A stretch of 64,000 bases of DNA from an uncultured Clostridia bacterium (GTDB taxonomy: Bacteria > Bacillota > Clostridia > UBA1212): assembly GCA_947304585.1 (NCBI GenBank), contig CAMZBI010000006.1, forward strand, positions 1-64,000. Direction: 5' to 3'. This document shows positions 18,137 through 27,939 of this stretch, one piece after another; the stretch's first letter is position 1; each line of letters starts with the position of its first letter. The notes beneath the pieces are model-generated. The model had not been told where the DNA came from. It searched no databases and saw only the letters and a program-made list of their open reading frames with translations. Made by a program: the position numbers and the translations under genes.

Positions 18137-18847
18137 ATGAAAAAAACTTTTAACGTCAGAGTCCTTGTGACCTGCGCTGTGATGAGCGCCATTGGCGTGG
18201 TACTGGCTTTCTTTATACACTTTCCGATCATTCCCGCAGTACCTTTTCTGGAATACGACCCGGCGGACATACTGATATTCGTCTCAACATACGCCTTCGG
18301 CATCCCCGTGGGGCTCGCCATGACTGTTGTGGTGGCAGTGGTCCAGGGCATAACCGTGAGCGCGGGAAGCGGTTTTACGGGCATTCTCATGCATATTATT
18401 TCTACCGGCGGTTACGTGCTGGCCGCTGGACTGGTCTACAGGGCCGCAGAGGGAATCAAGCGGGGAATGAAAAACAAAACAGCCGGCGAGGCGGTAAAAC
18501 TGGTGCTTTCAACGTTTGCAGGCATTGGCGTCACCTGCGGGCTCATGACTCTCTGGAATATCGTTCTTACGCCAATGTTTATGGGGATCGACAGACAGCT
18601 CCTGATAGAGAATTTTCTGGGGCTCATAGTTATATTCAATCTTATTAAGATATCCATAAACGGCGTCGCTTCCGCTGTTTTTACAGTTCCTTTCAGAAAA
18701 CTTGCGGAGAGGTTCCCGGGCGAGAGATCGATCCTTTACACCGACTCAGGAAAGAAGACAAAATACGTGGACACGCTGCCGGGGCTGGGCATTATTGCCG
18801 GGGCTCTTTTGACTGTTGCGATCATCGCATTGGCGGTTTTCAAATGA
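18137..18847 (+). CDS. ribU: ECF transporter S component, RibU-like (riboflavin)
   Basis: Substrate-binding membrane subunit of an energy-coupling factor transporter, 236 residues with about six hydrophobic helices. The segment FPIIPAVPFLEYDPADILIFV followed by YAFGIPVGL is like the RibU signature, where the acidic residue after the loop helps bind riboflavin. KISINGVASAVFTVP near 170 matches the end of the core. It would need the shared EcfA/EcfA'/EcfT module, not found here. AAGGGGG precedes the ATG. Riboflavin is the likely substrate, by similarity only. Confidence 0.78.
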   Translation: MKKTFNVRVLVTCAVMSAIGVVLAFFIHFPIIPAVPFLEYDPADILIFVSTYAFGIPVGLAMTVVVAVVQGITVSAGSGFTGILMHIISTGGYVLAAGLVYRAAEGIKRGMKNKTAGEAVKLVLSTFAGIGVTCGLMTLWNIVLTPMFMGIDRQLLIENFLGLIVIFNLIKISINGVASAVFTVPFRKLAERFPGERSILYTDSGKKTKYVDTLPGLGIIAGALLTVAIIALAVFK

Positions 18848-18903
18848 TATTACCCGGGATATCCGGTACAAGATACACTTAAACACTGCTGACTGGAGAA
18901 CTT

Positions 18904-19998
18904 ATGGCGGAGAAAAAACTGACTGCCGGTCGGAAAAAAGCGAACAGATTTTTCTTTTTCGGGCTTCTGATACTGATTGCCGCTGCGATCATCGGCGGAA
19001 TTTCGGGAGCCGCGGTGGCTGTTGGCGTTAAAAACGCATCTCTGAACAAGCGGAAAGAGTGTGTCCTGAAGATCGGCGAGAAGGAAGTGTCGAGGGAGCA
19101 GTTCGAGCTGTTCTGCATTACAGTCATTGAAGGATCCGGATTTGAAGCAATTGAGGCGGGAACTGCGTCGGAGAACGCCCTTGCCAATGCAGTAAAGACC
19201 AGGGCCTCCGAATATGCCCGGCAGTATATCGCACTGACCACGGAAGCGGAGAAGACCGGAATCACACTCTCACCTCTCGAAAGGGCGGAGATCGATTTCA
19301 AGGTGGAAGACATCCCCAAAGGCGAAGAGATCACGTCCTACTACATCAGAAACTACGGAGTGACGGAGGAGGGCTACCGGGATTTCCTTGCAGGCTGGAA
19401 ACTCTGCGAAAAATATATCAATACCACCGCCGACGGCATCACCCCGGACGAGGACATGAAACGGACCATCTTTGAGGCCAATGCGGAAAAGCTGGGCTGG
19501 GGCCTTGCGGACGTGATCTATTTCGACATCAGCTCCAGCGATTCCGGAGACGCGGAACTTAAAAGATCCACTGCCGGCAAGATCTGCGACACAGTTAACG
19601 GAGTCCCGGACGACGACAAGGAACGTATATTTAAAAGTTTTTACGACAATTTCAACGAACAGGGATTCGGCTCTTCCGGCATCAACGTGGCCCTCACCGG
19701 GGACGTTGCCGCAGACCACCCGGTGCTCTTTGAAGCGGTGAGAAAGGCCGTGGAGGGGTACTGCTACGTGGTGGATGACCAAACTGCGGTGTTTGCGGTC
19801 AGAGTCAGAGAAAGGTTCATGTTTGATTTTTACAAAAATTCGGAAGAACTGGCGTTAATAGTCAGAGACGAGATAAGAAGGCAGGTTGCCGAAGATACCG
19901 TCAACGACGGAGTCTATAACGTGTTTAAGACCCAGGCGTTTGACACCGTGAACGTGAAGCCGCTTATCGCCGCAAGGAAAGAACTGAATGGACGTTAA
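18904..19998 (+). CDS. Membrane-anchored extracytoplasmic protein of unknown function
   Basis: Protein of 364 residues with a positively charged N-terminus and one hydrophobic segment (about 15-45, [20 protein letters not shown]), then a soluble region expected outside the cell. The arrangement (short [13 protein letters not shown] strand-helix, then long helices) recalls the N-terminal helical part of SurA/PrsA-type chaperones, but no PPIase domain is visible, so this is a weak suggestion. Its 3' end overlaps queA by 11 bases, so it is cotranscribed with queA. I do not recognise it otherwise. Confidence 0.7.
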   Translation: MAEKKLTAGRKKANRFFFFGLLILIAAAIIGGISGAAVAVGVKNASLNKRKECVLKIGEKEVSREQFELFCITVIEGSGFEAIEAGTASENALANAVKTRASEYARQYIALTTEAEKTGITLSPLERAEIDFKVEDIPKGEEITSYYIRNYGVTEEGYRDFLAGWKLCEKYINTTADGITPDEDMKRTIFEANAEKLGWGLADVIYFDISSSDSGDAELKRSTAGKICDTVNGVPDDDKERIFKSFYDNFNEQGFGSSGINVALTGDVAADHPVLFEAVRKAVEGYCYVVDDQTAVFAVRVRERFMFDFYKNSEELALIVRDEIRRQVAEDTVNDGVYNVFKTQAFDTVNVKPLIAARKELNGR

Positions 19999-21067
19999 AG
20001 ATTTTGATTATGAGCTGCCCGAGAGGCTGATCGCCCAGACGCCCCTTGCCGACAGGACCGCCTCAAGACTTATGGTCGTTGACAGAGTTACGGGGCAAAT
20101 TGAACACAGACACTTCTCGGATGTGGGAGAATATCTGAGACCCGGAGACTGTCTTGTGCTGAACGACACAAGAGTTATCCCCGCCAGGATCCTCGGCAAA
20201 AAGAAAGAGACCGGCGCGGCGATCGAATTTGTTCTTCTTAAAAGGTTGAACGAATCGGCGGTCAGCGAGGTCCTTGGAACAGGTGCTCCGGAGGATGATT
20301 ACGGAGACGGCCCGGTGTGGGAAGTCATACTGAGGCCCGGGAGAAGGGCGAAAGAGGGGGCTGAGTTTAACTTTGGCGGCATCTTGGACGCCAAGATCCT
20401 CAAAGTGAAGCCCGACGGAAACAGAATAGTCCGGTTTAAGTGCGACAGGCCCTTTGAGGAGGTTCTGGAGACCGTTGGCGCGGTGCCCCTGCCGCCCTAC
20501 ATCAAGGAAAAACTTGACGATCCCGAAAGGTACCAGACCGTGTACGCCAGAGAAAACGGCTCCGCAGCAGCACCCACAGCGGGTCTTCACTTTACGGATG
20601 AACTGCTGGATTCTCTCAGGGCCAAGGGCATTAGCACCGCCTTTGTGACTCTTCACGTGGGACTTGGAACCTTCAGACCCGTAAAGGCCGAAAAGGTGGA
20701 AGACCACCTGATGCACGAGGAATACTTTGAGATCACCCGGGAAAGCTGCGACCTCATCAATTCCTGCAGAAAGAACGGGGGCAGGGTGATCGCGGTGGGA
20801 ACCACCTCCACGAGAGTTCTGGAGTCGGTTGCGAAAGAGGACGGCTCCCTTGAGCCATTCTCAGGCTCCACGGGGATATTCATTTACCCGGGCTACAGAT
20901 TCAAGGCGGTGGACGGCCTTATCACCAATTTCCACCTTCCCAAATCAACGCTTATCATGCTGGTGAGCGCCTTTGCAGGGAGAGAACACGTGCTGGAGGC
21001 TTACAGGACGGCTGTCGCGGAGGAATACAGATTCTTCAGCTTCGGAGACGCCTGCCTTTTCATATAA
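19988..21067 (+). CDS. queA: S-adenosylmethionine:tRNA ribosyltransferase-isomerase
   Basis: Enzyme of queuosine synthesis that moves the ribosyl part of SAM onto preQ1 in tRNA anticodons. The 359-residue protein begins [19 protein letters not shown], a near-invariant QueA start, and has [36 protein letters not shown] and [11 protein letters not shown], all QueA signatures. The gene overlaps the upstream membrane protein and is followed by a DUF1292 gene. No preQ1 riboswitch is evident upstream. Confidence 0.96.
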   Translation: MDVKDFDYELPERLIAQTPLADRTASRLMVVDRVTGQIEHRHFSDVGEYLRPGDCLVLNDTRVIPARILGKKKETGAAIEFVLLKRLNESAVSEVLGTGAPEDDYGDGPVWEVILRPGRRAKEGAEFNFGGILDAKILKVKPDGNRIVRFKCDRPFEEVLETVGAVPLPPYIKEKLDDPERYQTVYARENGSAAAPTAGLHFTDELLDSLRAKGISTAFVTLHVGLGTFRPVKAEKVEDHLMHEEYFEITRESCDLINSCRKNGGRVIAVGTTSTRVLESVAKEDGSLEPFSGSTGIFIYPGYRFKAVDGLITNFHLPKSTLIMLVSAFAGREHVLEAYRTAVAEEYRFFSFGDACLFI

Positions 21068-21148
21068 AAACGAATGACACTGGGCGCAAGGAAACACGGA
21101 TTGGCCGCAAGTCAGATTACTTTAACTACGACAAAAGGAGAAATCAAA

Positions 21149-21424
21149 ATGACAGACAGTTTTTTGGACGAGAATTCAATAAAGTTGACGGATGAGAACG
21201 GAAAAGAGTTCAGGTTCAGCCTTCTGGACCTTATTGAATACGAAGGCGGAGAATACGCAGTACTGATTCCCGGAGAAAAGTATGACGGCCGGGTCACGAT
21301 CCTTAAAGTGGAAGACGTAAACGGGGATTCCATTGCGGATTATATAAGCGTTGACGATCCGGCTGTGGTGGAGGCGGTATTCGACATCTTCAAGAAAAAG
21401 GTGGAGGAAGCTTCGAAAGCCTGA
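21149..21424 (+). CDS. DUF1292 (YrzB-like) protein
   Basis: Small acidic protein of 91 residues. The sequence IKLTDENGKEFRFSLLDLIEYEGGEYAVL followed by a short acidic loop and a C-terminal helix is the DUF1292/YrzB pattern; function is not established. Start 21149 has AAAAGGAG 9 bases upstream. In Bacillus the family sits near yrrK and alaS; here it follows queA. Confidence 0.8.
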   Translation: MTDSFLDENSIKLTDENGKEFRFSLLDLIEYEGGEYAVLIPGEKYDGRVTILKVEDVNGDSIADYISVDDPAVVEAVFDIFKKKVEEASKA

Positions 21425-21464
21425 GCACACAGGCCGGAAGGTCTGATACGCCAATATAAAAAAT

Positions 21465-21503
21465 GCGGGGCAAAGCACGGAATTACCGTTGACTTTACCC
21501 CGC
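21465..21503. terminator. Convergent terminator between DUF1292 gene and the large lipoprotein gene
   Basis: Arms GCGGGG (21465-21470) and CCCCGC (21498-21503), extended inward by AAAG/CTTT. On the minus strand the stem is followed by ATTTTTTAT, a good T-tract; on the plus strand by TGTGTTATTTT. Confidence 0.7.
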
Positions 21504-21554
21504 TGTGTTATTTTGCGCCGCTTGCCGGAAAGCCCCGGCACCGGCAGCCCGGTA

Positions 21555-24500
21555 TTATTCTGCTTCGACTTTAAACGTCCTTGGCGTTCCCTCAGTCATC
21601 GTTACCGCAAAACTGTAGGTAAACGTTCCGTCGCTGGAATAACTTACAAAGTAACCGTCGTAGCCGAGGCTTGAAGCGACTGTGTAGGGCACCCACTCGC
21701 CGTCGATCTTTTCATATATCTTCGGAACGGTGAGCTCGGTAAAACCGCTTGCGACCACAGTGATGTTGTGGTCCCGCTCCCAGAAGGACTTGTAGGCGGT
21801 ATACTCTTTTGTGGCATAGCCGGGGAGGTCTCTCACGTTGTTGAGACCGCCGGAAACGGTGAATTCGACTGATTTTCCGTCGCCCGTCTTAACAGTGGGA
21901 ACGACGTTGTCGGGAAGAACGGTGCCGACCGAGGCTTCAACGGTGACCGGGTGCAGGAGAGTGTTCTCCCGGACCATGCGGACGTTGTCGTCGTTCTCGG
22001 AAAAATAGGAGCCCCAAGGCATCAGAATGCAGCTGAATCTGATATGGTCGCCTTTCTTGAAGGTGGTCTTTCCGTTTATGTCAAGGGTAAACGCTGCCAT
22101 GCCCCTGCCTTCCCGGACCACGAAACCGCCGGTGTAGGCCTTGCCGCCAATGGTGATGTCGCTGGACTTCAGAAGGAAGGAAAGGTTGGAACTGGAATCG
22201 CTTTCCACATAGGCCTTGGGGTTTGAAGTCACCTTGTGGAAGTAGTCAAAATAGGGGTGGTCGTTGCCCAGCTTCACTACTCTGTACTCGTCAAGGGACG
22301 CGTTTTCGATGACGCAGTTGTTGTCCTTGTCAAGGTAGCCGAATTTTTCAAAAGGCTCGTACATTGCGTAAAGGGAAAAGTCTTCGATGACGTTGTTTAC
22401 GGTCACGTCGTCAAGGAACTCGTAATCCACTTCATAGTACGCCCTGTTTTCGTCGGTGTCCGGCATCTCCACGTGGCGGTAGGATTCAAAAACCTTGCCG
22501 TCGTAGGAGGTGTAGTAAAGAGTGATGTCCGCAAGGACGGGGCCGCTGGAGGCGATATTGGTCATGCCCACGTTTTCGTAGGAATTGAATTTGCCGTCCG
22601 CATCGGTGTAACGGAGAAAATAATGGGCACCGTTGTTGGAGTGCTGGGGCTGCTGACCCTTTTTCACCTTGGCACCGGTGGGGTTGCCGTTGTCGTCCAC
22701 CACGTCAAGGTAGTCGTCCGCCCAGTAGAGAGCCGAAAGTCCTCTGTGGTCCGGAAGCCTGGTCTCCGCGCAGTAGAGGTGGATGCAGTTGGTCTCGGTG
22801 ACGCCAAGGCTGAGATGGTAATATGCCGAGTGGAATCTGATGGAAGTCACCTGCTTGAGACGGTAGTTGCCCCACTGCTCGTAAAGATCGCAGAGAGTGT
22901 AAGTGTTGTCCGTGTCGGGGCCCACCACCATGGGGAAGATGGAAAGACCGTAGGAGTAGCTGTCGTTGTCGGTGTAGAAGAGTTCCTCGCCGTCCCGGGC
23001 AAAGTTTTTGCAGGCCTCAACTGTGATCGGGAGAAGCACTCCGTCTTTGTCCAGAAGCACTGCGCATTCAAGACATCCCGTGTCGGGGGTCTCGCCTCTT
23101 ACGTAAACTGTCCTGGTGGAGCCATTGGCCTCTGTTGTGAATTTTACCTTATGCTCGTCAAGTGGCGCATTGTAGGCAACGTCAAAACTGTCCGCACCTT
23201 TGATGTTGAAAATGTATGCTCCGGTCAGCTGGTCGTAACCCTTGTATGCGGATCTCTTCGAAGAACCGGCTGTGTCGACGCTGAACTCCAGGGGGAACCG
23301 CTCAAAATATGCCTGGTCGAGGAATGCCCCGAAATCGTGGCTCTCGTCGGTATAGATCCGGCGGGCGATGTAGATGCTGCCGCCTTTTCTGACTTTCTTG
23401 CCGTTGACCGCCAACTCCTGGGTGACGACGTACTGCCCGTCCTCAAGTTTTACGGTGAGTTTTCCGGCATATTCCTCGTCGTTGCCAAGAATTATTCCGA
23501 ACACGCCAACACCTTTTATGTCAAAGCCGGCGTACGCAGCGGTGTCCCAGTCCACTTCGTCAAGGGAGTAGTGGGAACCTTGGTTGTCGTTCACAACGAA
23601 CTTGTCAACGGTCTCCGCATCGATCTTTGTAACGGTGCCTACGGAACTGACTGAGGTGGTCTCGGCTGTGGCCACAAACCTCACGTTTTCGTGGATCTTG
23701 TCGGAATAGACGTTGTAGTTTCTGTCCAGCTTGAAGGGCGGGATGTCCTTCGAGAGCTTTATCATTGAGAATTCTTTTACGTAGACCTGCTCGCCCACGT
23801 AGCCGCCGCAGTCGAGACGAAAGGCGGTCAGGTATCCTTTCAGATTGGCGTTGTTGTCAAAATATATGATGTACGTGTGGTACTCGCCGTCGGATATTGG
23901 TTTGAAACTCATGTGGGACTCGGCAACAAAAGTTTTCAGCTCGCCTGCCACGTAATACAGTTCGCAGTTGCCGGCGCCGGAGCACTTGAGGGTGACCAGA
24001 AAGGCGTCGTAATCGTCAACGTTGTATTTGTTCCCGGGCACTCTGAAACACATGTAAGGGTCGTAGGTGCTGGTCACGGTAAAACTGTAGGAGCCGTCGC
24101 TCTGGGCAACGGGACTTTCGTAGTCGTGGTGAACAAAGCAGTCGTCAAGGGGAAGATTTGCCTTTTCCGTATATGTGCTTTCGTCGCCGGAGGCAAAGGT
24201 GTGGTCCAGAACGTGAAGATTGTAATAGTAGATGCCCTGGTCGTAGAGGTTGGCCCTTGCGGGAGTCGCCCCGGCAAAGAACGTATTCCCGGTGTCCATG
24301 GTGATGAAAGTGTCCATGGTGTCGGAAATGTATACGCCGCCCTTGGTGTTCTGAATTGAACTCAGGCCGCTGTAGCCGTTGTGAGGCGCCAATGCGTATA
24401 TGAGCTTGCCGTTCTTGTTCTCAAGGATGTACGAACTCCGGGAGGAGCTGTCGTAGTAGCCGTTGACCGCATTGGCGTAGTCCGCAGCCTTCGTTATCGT

Positions 24501-24668
24501 ATCGCCGTAGGGACCTGTGTAATCCTTGTAGATCACGGGCTCCGCTGTGGGAATGACGGGCGTTGTCGTGCCGGAGGGTTCCTCCGGGGTCACGCAGCCG
24601 AAGCAGAGAAGCCCCAGGACTGCAAGAAATGAAAGAAGCAGAACAGTTTTTAACCAGCGTGATTTCAT
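21555..24668 (-). CDS. Large secreted lipoprotein of unknown function (1,037 residues)
   Basis: Signal peptide with lipobox FGC (Cys near residue 25) and then a long extracellular chain rich in Asp, Tyr, Thr and Gly, dominated by predicted beta strands. Segments such as FRVPGNKYNVDDYDAFLVTL and DEVDWDTAAYAGFDIKGVG look like beta-sandwich repeats of the kind found in carbohydrate-binding or glycan-processing surface proteins, and the C-terminal part has a YxFAVT strand ending, but I recognise no named domain or catalytic motif. GGAGG lies 7 bases upstream of the ATG. The gene stands alone. Confidence 0.8.
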   Translation of the reverse strand: MKSRWLKTVLLLSFLAVLGLLCFGCVTPEEPSGTTTPVIPTAEPVIYKDYTGPYGDTITKAADYANAVNGYYDSSSRSSYILENKNGKLIYALAPHNGYSGLSSIQNTKGGVYISDTMDTFITMDTGNTFFAGATPARANLYDQGIYYYNLHVLDHTFASGDESTYTEKANLPLDDCFVHHDYESPVAQSDGSYSFTVTSTYDPYMCFRVPGNKYNVDDYDAFLVTLKCSGAGNCELYYVAGELKTFVAESHMSFKPISDGEYHTYIIYFDNNANLKGYLTAFRLDCGGYVGEQVYVKEFSMIKLSKDIPPFKLDRNYNVYSDKIHENVRFVATAETTSVSSVGTVTKIDAETVDKFVVNDNQGSHYSLDEVDWDTAAYAGFDIKGVGVFGIILGNDEEYAGKLTVKLEDGQYVVTQELAVNGKKVRKGGSIYIARRIYTDESHDFGAFLDQAYFERFPLEFSVDTAGSSKRSAYKGYDQLTGAYIFNIKGADSFDVAYNAPLDEHKVKFTTEANGSTRTVYVRGETPDTGCLECAVLLDKDGVLLPITVEACKNFARDGEELFYTDNDSYSYGLSIFPMVVGPDTDNTYTLCDLYEQWGNYRLKQVTSIRFHSAYYHLSLGVTETNCIHLYCAETRLPDHRGLSALYWADDYLDVVDDNGNPTGAKVKKGQQPQHSNNGAHYFLRYTDADGKFNSYENVGMTNIASSGPVLADITLYYTSYDGKVFESYRHVEMPDTDENRAYYEVDYEFLDDVTVNNVIEDFSLYAMYEPFEKFGYLDKDNNCVIENASLDEYRVVKLGNDHPYFDYFHKVTSNPKAYVESDSSSNLSFLLKSSDITIGGKAYTGGFVVREGRGMAAFTLDINGKTTFKKGDHIRFSCILMPWGSYFSENDDNVRMVRENTLLHPVTVEASVGTVLPDNVVPTVKTGDGKSVEFTVSGGLNNVRDLPGYATKEYTAYKSFWERDHNITVVASGFTELTVPKIYEKIDGEWVPYTVASSLGYDGYFVSYSSDGTFTYSFAVTMTEGTPRTFKVEAE

Positions 24669-24713
24669 AAAAACCTCCGTTTAAGCCGGAAAACATTGCC
24701 GGCGGTATACAAA

Positions 24714-24738
24714 GGACCGGAGAGCACTCCTCCGGCCC
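24714..24738 (-). terminator. gltX terminator
   Basis: Minus-strand stem of 9 pairs (GGGCCGGAG/CTCCGGTCC, one G-T wobble) followed by TTTG, 17 bases after the gltX stop. Confidence 0.6.
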
Positions 24739-24754
24739 GGATTAAATACAATAA

Positions 24755-26233
24755 TCAGGAAAGTCTGGATATTCCGTCCCTTATCCTTCTCAAGGTTTCG
24801 TCGTATCCAAGTATTTCTGCAAGCTCCGTGGCGCCGCCGGGGGTGGCGGGAAGACCGCTGACAGCAGTACGCAGAGGCCAGAGAAGCTGACTGTTTTTGA
24901 GCTCCTTCGAAGCTGCAACGCCAAGGAGAAACTCGTAGATCTTGTCGGAAACAAAGTCATCCTTTACGGAGGGATCGTTCTCAAATGCCTCTTCAATTAT
25001 TTTCAGCGAAGCCAGGGATATCTCCCTGTCGGTCTTCATCTTTTTGTGGCAGTAAAGCTCCGTGTCGTAATCCGGCAGTTTTGCGATAAAACTTATTTTT
25101 TCGGGGATCTCCGCAAGGGTGCTGATCCTTGTTTTTACAAGAAGAGCGATCTTCCTGAGAGTCTCGGGAGAGGGAACTTCTGTACCGGCGTCCTCAAAGA
25201 CCTTTTTGACGGTGTCGAGGGTGAGACCCAGGAAACGGTCCTCGTCCATGCGCTTTATGTATTCGCCGTTCATCCAGGTGAGTTTTTCAATGTCGAATAT
25301 CGCAGGGGACTTGCTGATGCCTGAGATGGTGAAGGCTTTCTCAAGCTCGCCAAGGGTGTAAAACTCTTCGTTGCCGGAGGGGCTCCAGCCAAGGAGACAG
25401 ATGTAATTCAGGATCGCCTCGGGGAGATATCCTTTTGCCACAAGGTCGAAGAAGGAGGCGTCGCCGTTGCGCTTCGAGAGCTTGTGGTGCTCGTCCTTCA
25501 TGATGGGGGCGCAGTGAACGTAAACGGGGATCTCCCAGCCGAAGGCCTCGTAAAGAAGATTGTATTTAGGCGTGGATGAGAGGTATTCGTTGCCCCTGAC
25601 CACGTGGGTGATGCCCATGAGATGGTCGTCCACCACATTGGCGAAGTTATAGGTGGGAAGACCGTCGCTCTTAAGAAGCACCTGATCGTCCAGAGTCTTG
25701 TTTTCGACTGTGATGTCGCCGTAGACCGCATCTGTGAAGGTGGTGGTGCCTGTAAGAGGCATCTTCTGGCGGATGACGTAGGGGATGCCGGCAGCAAGGT
25801 TCACCGCAACGACGTCCGGAGAGAGATCCCGGCAATGCCTGTCGTAGTTAAAGCCCGTTCCCAGAGCCTCATCGCTGGTCTTTAGGCCTTCCAGCCGCTC
25901 CTTTGTGCAGAAACAGTAGTAGGCGGCACCCTTTTCCACAAGGAGTTCCGCATATTTCTTATATATGTCCTTGCGCTGGCTCTGGATGTAGGGACCGCAG
26001 TCGCCTTCCTTTCCGGGGCCCTCGTCGTAATCGATCCCCGTGGCCTTAAGGGTGTTGAACACCACGTCAAGGGCGCCTTCCACATACCTCTCCTGGTCGG
26101 TGTCCTCGATCCTGAGGAGAAAATCGCCGCCCTGGGACTTTGCGATAAGATACTCGTAAAGAGCCGTGCGGAGATTTCCGATGTGCATGTAGCCCGTGGG
26201 GCTGGGAGCGAATCTTGTTCTGGTTTTTTTCAT
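24755..26233 (-). CDS. gltX: Glutamyl-tRNA synthetase
   Basis: Class I aminoacyl-tRNA synthetase charging tRNA-Glu (and often tRNA-Gln in Firmicutes, followed by transamidation). The 492-residue protein has [20 protein letters not shown] with the HIGH motif as HIGN at 17-20, [14 protein letters not shown], and the KMSKS-type motif as [14 protein letters not shown] near 250. The start at 26233 is set by the conserved N-terminus and an AGAGGT site; the frame stays open to 26554, which is rejected as the extra 107 residues match nothing. Confidence 0.95.
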   Translation of the reverse strand: MKKTRTRFAPSPTGYMHIGNLRTALYEYLIAKSQGGDFLLRIEDTDQERYVEGALDVVFNTLKATGIDYDEGPGKEGDCGPYIQSQRKDIYKKYAELLVEKGAAYYCFCTKERLEGLKTSDEALGTGFNYDRHCRDLSPDVVAVNLAAGIPYVIRQKMPLTGTTTFTDAVYGDITVENKTLDDQVLLKSDGLPTYNFANVVDDHLMGITHVVRGNEYLSSTPKYNLLYEAFGWEIPVYVHCAPIMKDEHHKLSKRNGDASFFDLVAKGYLPEAILNYICLLGWSPSGNEEFYTLGELEKAFTISGISKSPAIFDIEKLTWMNGEYIKRMDEDRFLGLTLDTVKKVFEDAGTEVPSPETLRKIALLVKTRISTLAEIPEKISFIAKLPDYDTELYCHKKMKTDREISLASLKIIEEAFENDPSVKDDFVSDKIYEFLLGVAASKELKNSQLLWPLRTAVSGLPATPGGATELAEILGYDETLRRIRDGISRLS

Positions 26234-26405
26234 AGGTGATACCTCTTGATCGTTTGTTTTATTCCGCTTCGCTGCGGCTTTCGTCAGGGTATAATTTATC
26301 ATAAAAAGCAGTTTTTTTCCACAATTTTTATTTAAAAGCAAAGGGACGTTGTGATAAAATTGAACCGTGTTAAAACTGACTCCAAGGAACGGCGGTGTTT
26401 TTAAA

Positions 26406-26876
26406 ATGGCGGAACTGACCAATGCAATACGGCTTCTCAAAGACGCAGGAGCGTTTATCAATGCCCATGAGTACACCGGAGCGTTTACCGACGCAGGAGA
26501 ACTGGCATTGGCGCTTGGGCTTGACCCCGACAGAGTGTTTAAAACACTTGTCACTGCGGGGAAAAGCGGAAATCACCATGTTTTCGTGGTGCCGTGCAGG
26601 GGGAAACTTGATCTTAAGAAGGCGGCTTCCGTATGCGGCGAAAAATACGTGGAGATGATCCCTCAAAAAGATCTCCTCAAGACCACCGGCTACGTCCACG
26701 GGGGCTGCTCGCCTGTGGGAATGAAAAAACAGTTTGACACGTATATAGACGAGACCTGCGTGCTTTTTGAAACGGTCTGCTTCTCCGCGGGACGGGTCGG
26801 CGAGCTGGCGGAAGTGAAAACGGAAGTGTATCTGGAAAAGTTCGGCGCCGTCACCGCAGATCTTACGCAGGCCTAA
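26406..26876 (+). CDS. ybaK: YbaK/EbsC-type aminoacyl-tRNA deacylase
   Basis: Editing-domain protein (156 residues) that would hydrolyse mischarged Cys-tRNA(Pro). Family-like segments are [13 protein letters not shown] (with the catalytic-region Lys in FKTL), [13 protein letters not shown] and [16 protein letters not shown]. The start at 26406 is chosen because the family begins there; a GTG at 26367 would add 13 residues. It is divergent from gltX and followed after 27 bases by a dehydrogenase gene, so probably cotranscribed with it. Confidence 0.85.
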   Translation: MAELTNAIRLLKDAGAFINAHEYTGAFTDAGELALALGLDPDRVFKTLVTAGKSGNHHVFVVPCRGKLDLKKAASVCGEKYVEMIPQKDLLKTTGYVHGGCSPVGMKKQFDTYIDETCVLFETVCFSAGRVGELAEVKTEVYLEKFGAVTADLTQA

Positions 26877-26903
26877 AACGAAATATTGTAAAGGAATTTG
26901 CCA

Positions 26904-27851
26904 ATGAACATTACTGTACTCGATCAAAACACTGTTACAATGGGTGACCTTGATTTCGGTCCCCTTGAAAGACTTGGCAAGGTCAGTTATTACGACGCTC
27001 TTCCCGAAGACCGGGTGGTGGAGGCCTGCCTTGGCGCGGATGCTGTCATCATCAACAAAGCCAAAATGACGAGAGAAGTCATAGAAAGCCTGCCTGACCT
27101 AAAGTATATAGGCCTTTTTGCCACCGGATACAACAACGTGGACTGCGCTGCCGCAAGAGAGCGGGGAATCGACGTGGTCAACGCCCCGGGGTACAGCACA
27201 GACTCCGTAGCCCAGCTGGTCTTCTCTTTTATCCTCTCGTTTGCCACCAGCATCCGGGAATACGACGAATCCGTTCACCGGGGAGAGTGGGTCTATTCAA
27301 AGACTTTTGCCTATTTCCCCTACAGGCTCACTGAGCTTGCGGGAAAGACCCTTGGCGTGGTAGGCTTCGGAGCCATCGGAAGGAAAGTCGCCAATATCGG
27401 CGCGGCCCTTGGAATGCGGGTCATTGTTTACTCCAGAAGGATTTACGACGACTGCCCCTATGAGCAGGTCGGAAAAGAACAACTGTTCCGGGAGAGCGAT
27501 TTCCTGTCCCTCAACTGCCCGCTGAACGAGGGTACGGCGAAGCTCGTGAACGAAGAGACACTGGCACTGATGAAAAAGACTGCTTTTATCGTCAATACTT
27601 CCCGGGGCGGAGTTGTGGACTCAAAGGCCCTTGCGGAGGCTCTGAACCGGGGAGACATTGCGGGAGCAGGCATCGACGTCCTTGAAAACGAACCTATGCG
27701 AGGCGACGATCCTCTGCGGACCGCCAAAAACTGCACGATCACTCCTCACATAGCTTGGGCGTCGAAAGAAGCCCGCACGAGACTGATCGAGATGGTGACG
27801 GAGAGCCTGAGACTCTGGAAGAACGGTGAAAAGAGGTTCGTGGTCAACTGA
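26904..27851 (+). CDS. D-2-hydroxyacid dehydrogenase (glycerate/hydroxypyruvate type)
   Basis: NAD-dependent 2-hydroxyacid dehydrogenase, 315 residues. Visible are the Rossmann motif GVVGFGAIGRKV near 150, NTSRGGVVDSKAL with the substrate-binding Arg, ENEP with the catalytic Glu, and TPHIAWAS with the catalytic His. The sequence GLFATGYNNVDCAAARERGI is typical of hydroxypyruvate/glycerate reductases. AAGGA lies 8 bases before the ATG at 26904. The actual oxo-acid substrate cannot be assigned. Confidence 0.88.
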   Translation: MNITVLDQNTVTMGDLDFGPLERLGKVSYYDALPEDRVVEACLGADAVIINKAKMTREVIESLPDLKYIGLFATGYNNVDCAAARERGIDVVNAPGYSTDSVAQLVFSFILSFATSIREYDESVHRGEWVYSKTFAYFPYRLTELAGKTLGVVGFGAIGRKVANIGAALGMRVIVYSRRIYDDCPYEQVGKEQLFRESDFLSLNCPLNEGTAKLVNEETLALMKKTAFIVNTSRGGVVDSKALAEALNRGDIAGAGIDVLENEPMRGDDPLRTAKNCTITPHIAWASKEARTRLIEMVTESLRLWKNGEKRFVVN

Positions 27852-27876
27852 TATAACGAAACGCAGAAACGATAAA

Positions 27877-27916
27877 AAAAGACCGGCACAGCAAAAAAGC
27901 GAAGCGCCGGTCTTTT
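27877..27916. terminator. Strong bidirectional terminator
   Basis: AAAAGACCGGC (27877-27887) pairs perfectly with GCCGGTCTTTT (27906-27916). It ends both the dehydrogenase transcript and the convergent thrC-hom transcript. Confidence 0.88.
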
Positions 27917-27939
27917 AACATATTGCAGATTGTTCTGCC

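Noticed and set aside
22236..23654. 472-codon plus-strand frame opposite the large lipoprotein
   Set aside because: Antisense shadow of a real gene with a clear signal peptide and ribosome site; valine-rich shadow pattern.
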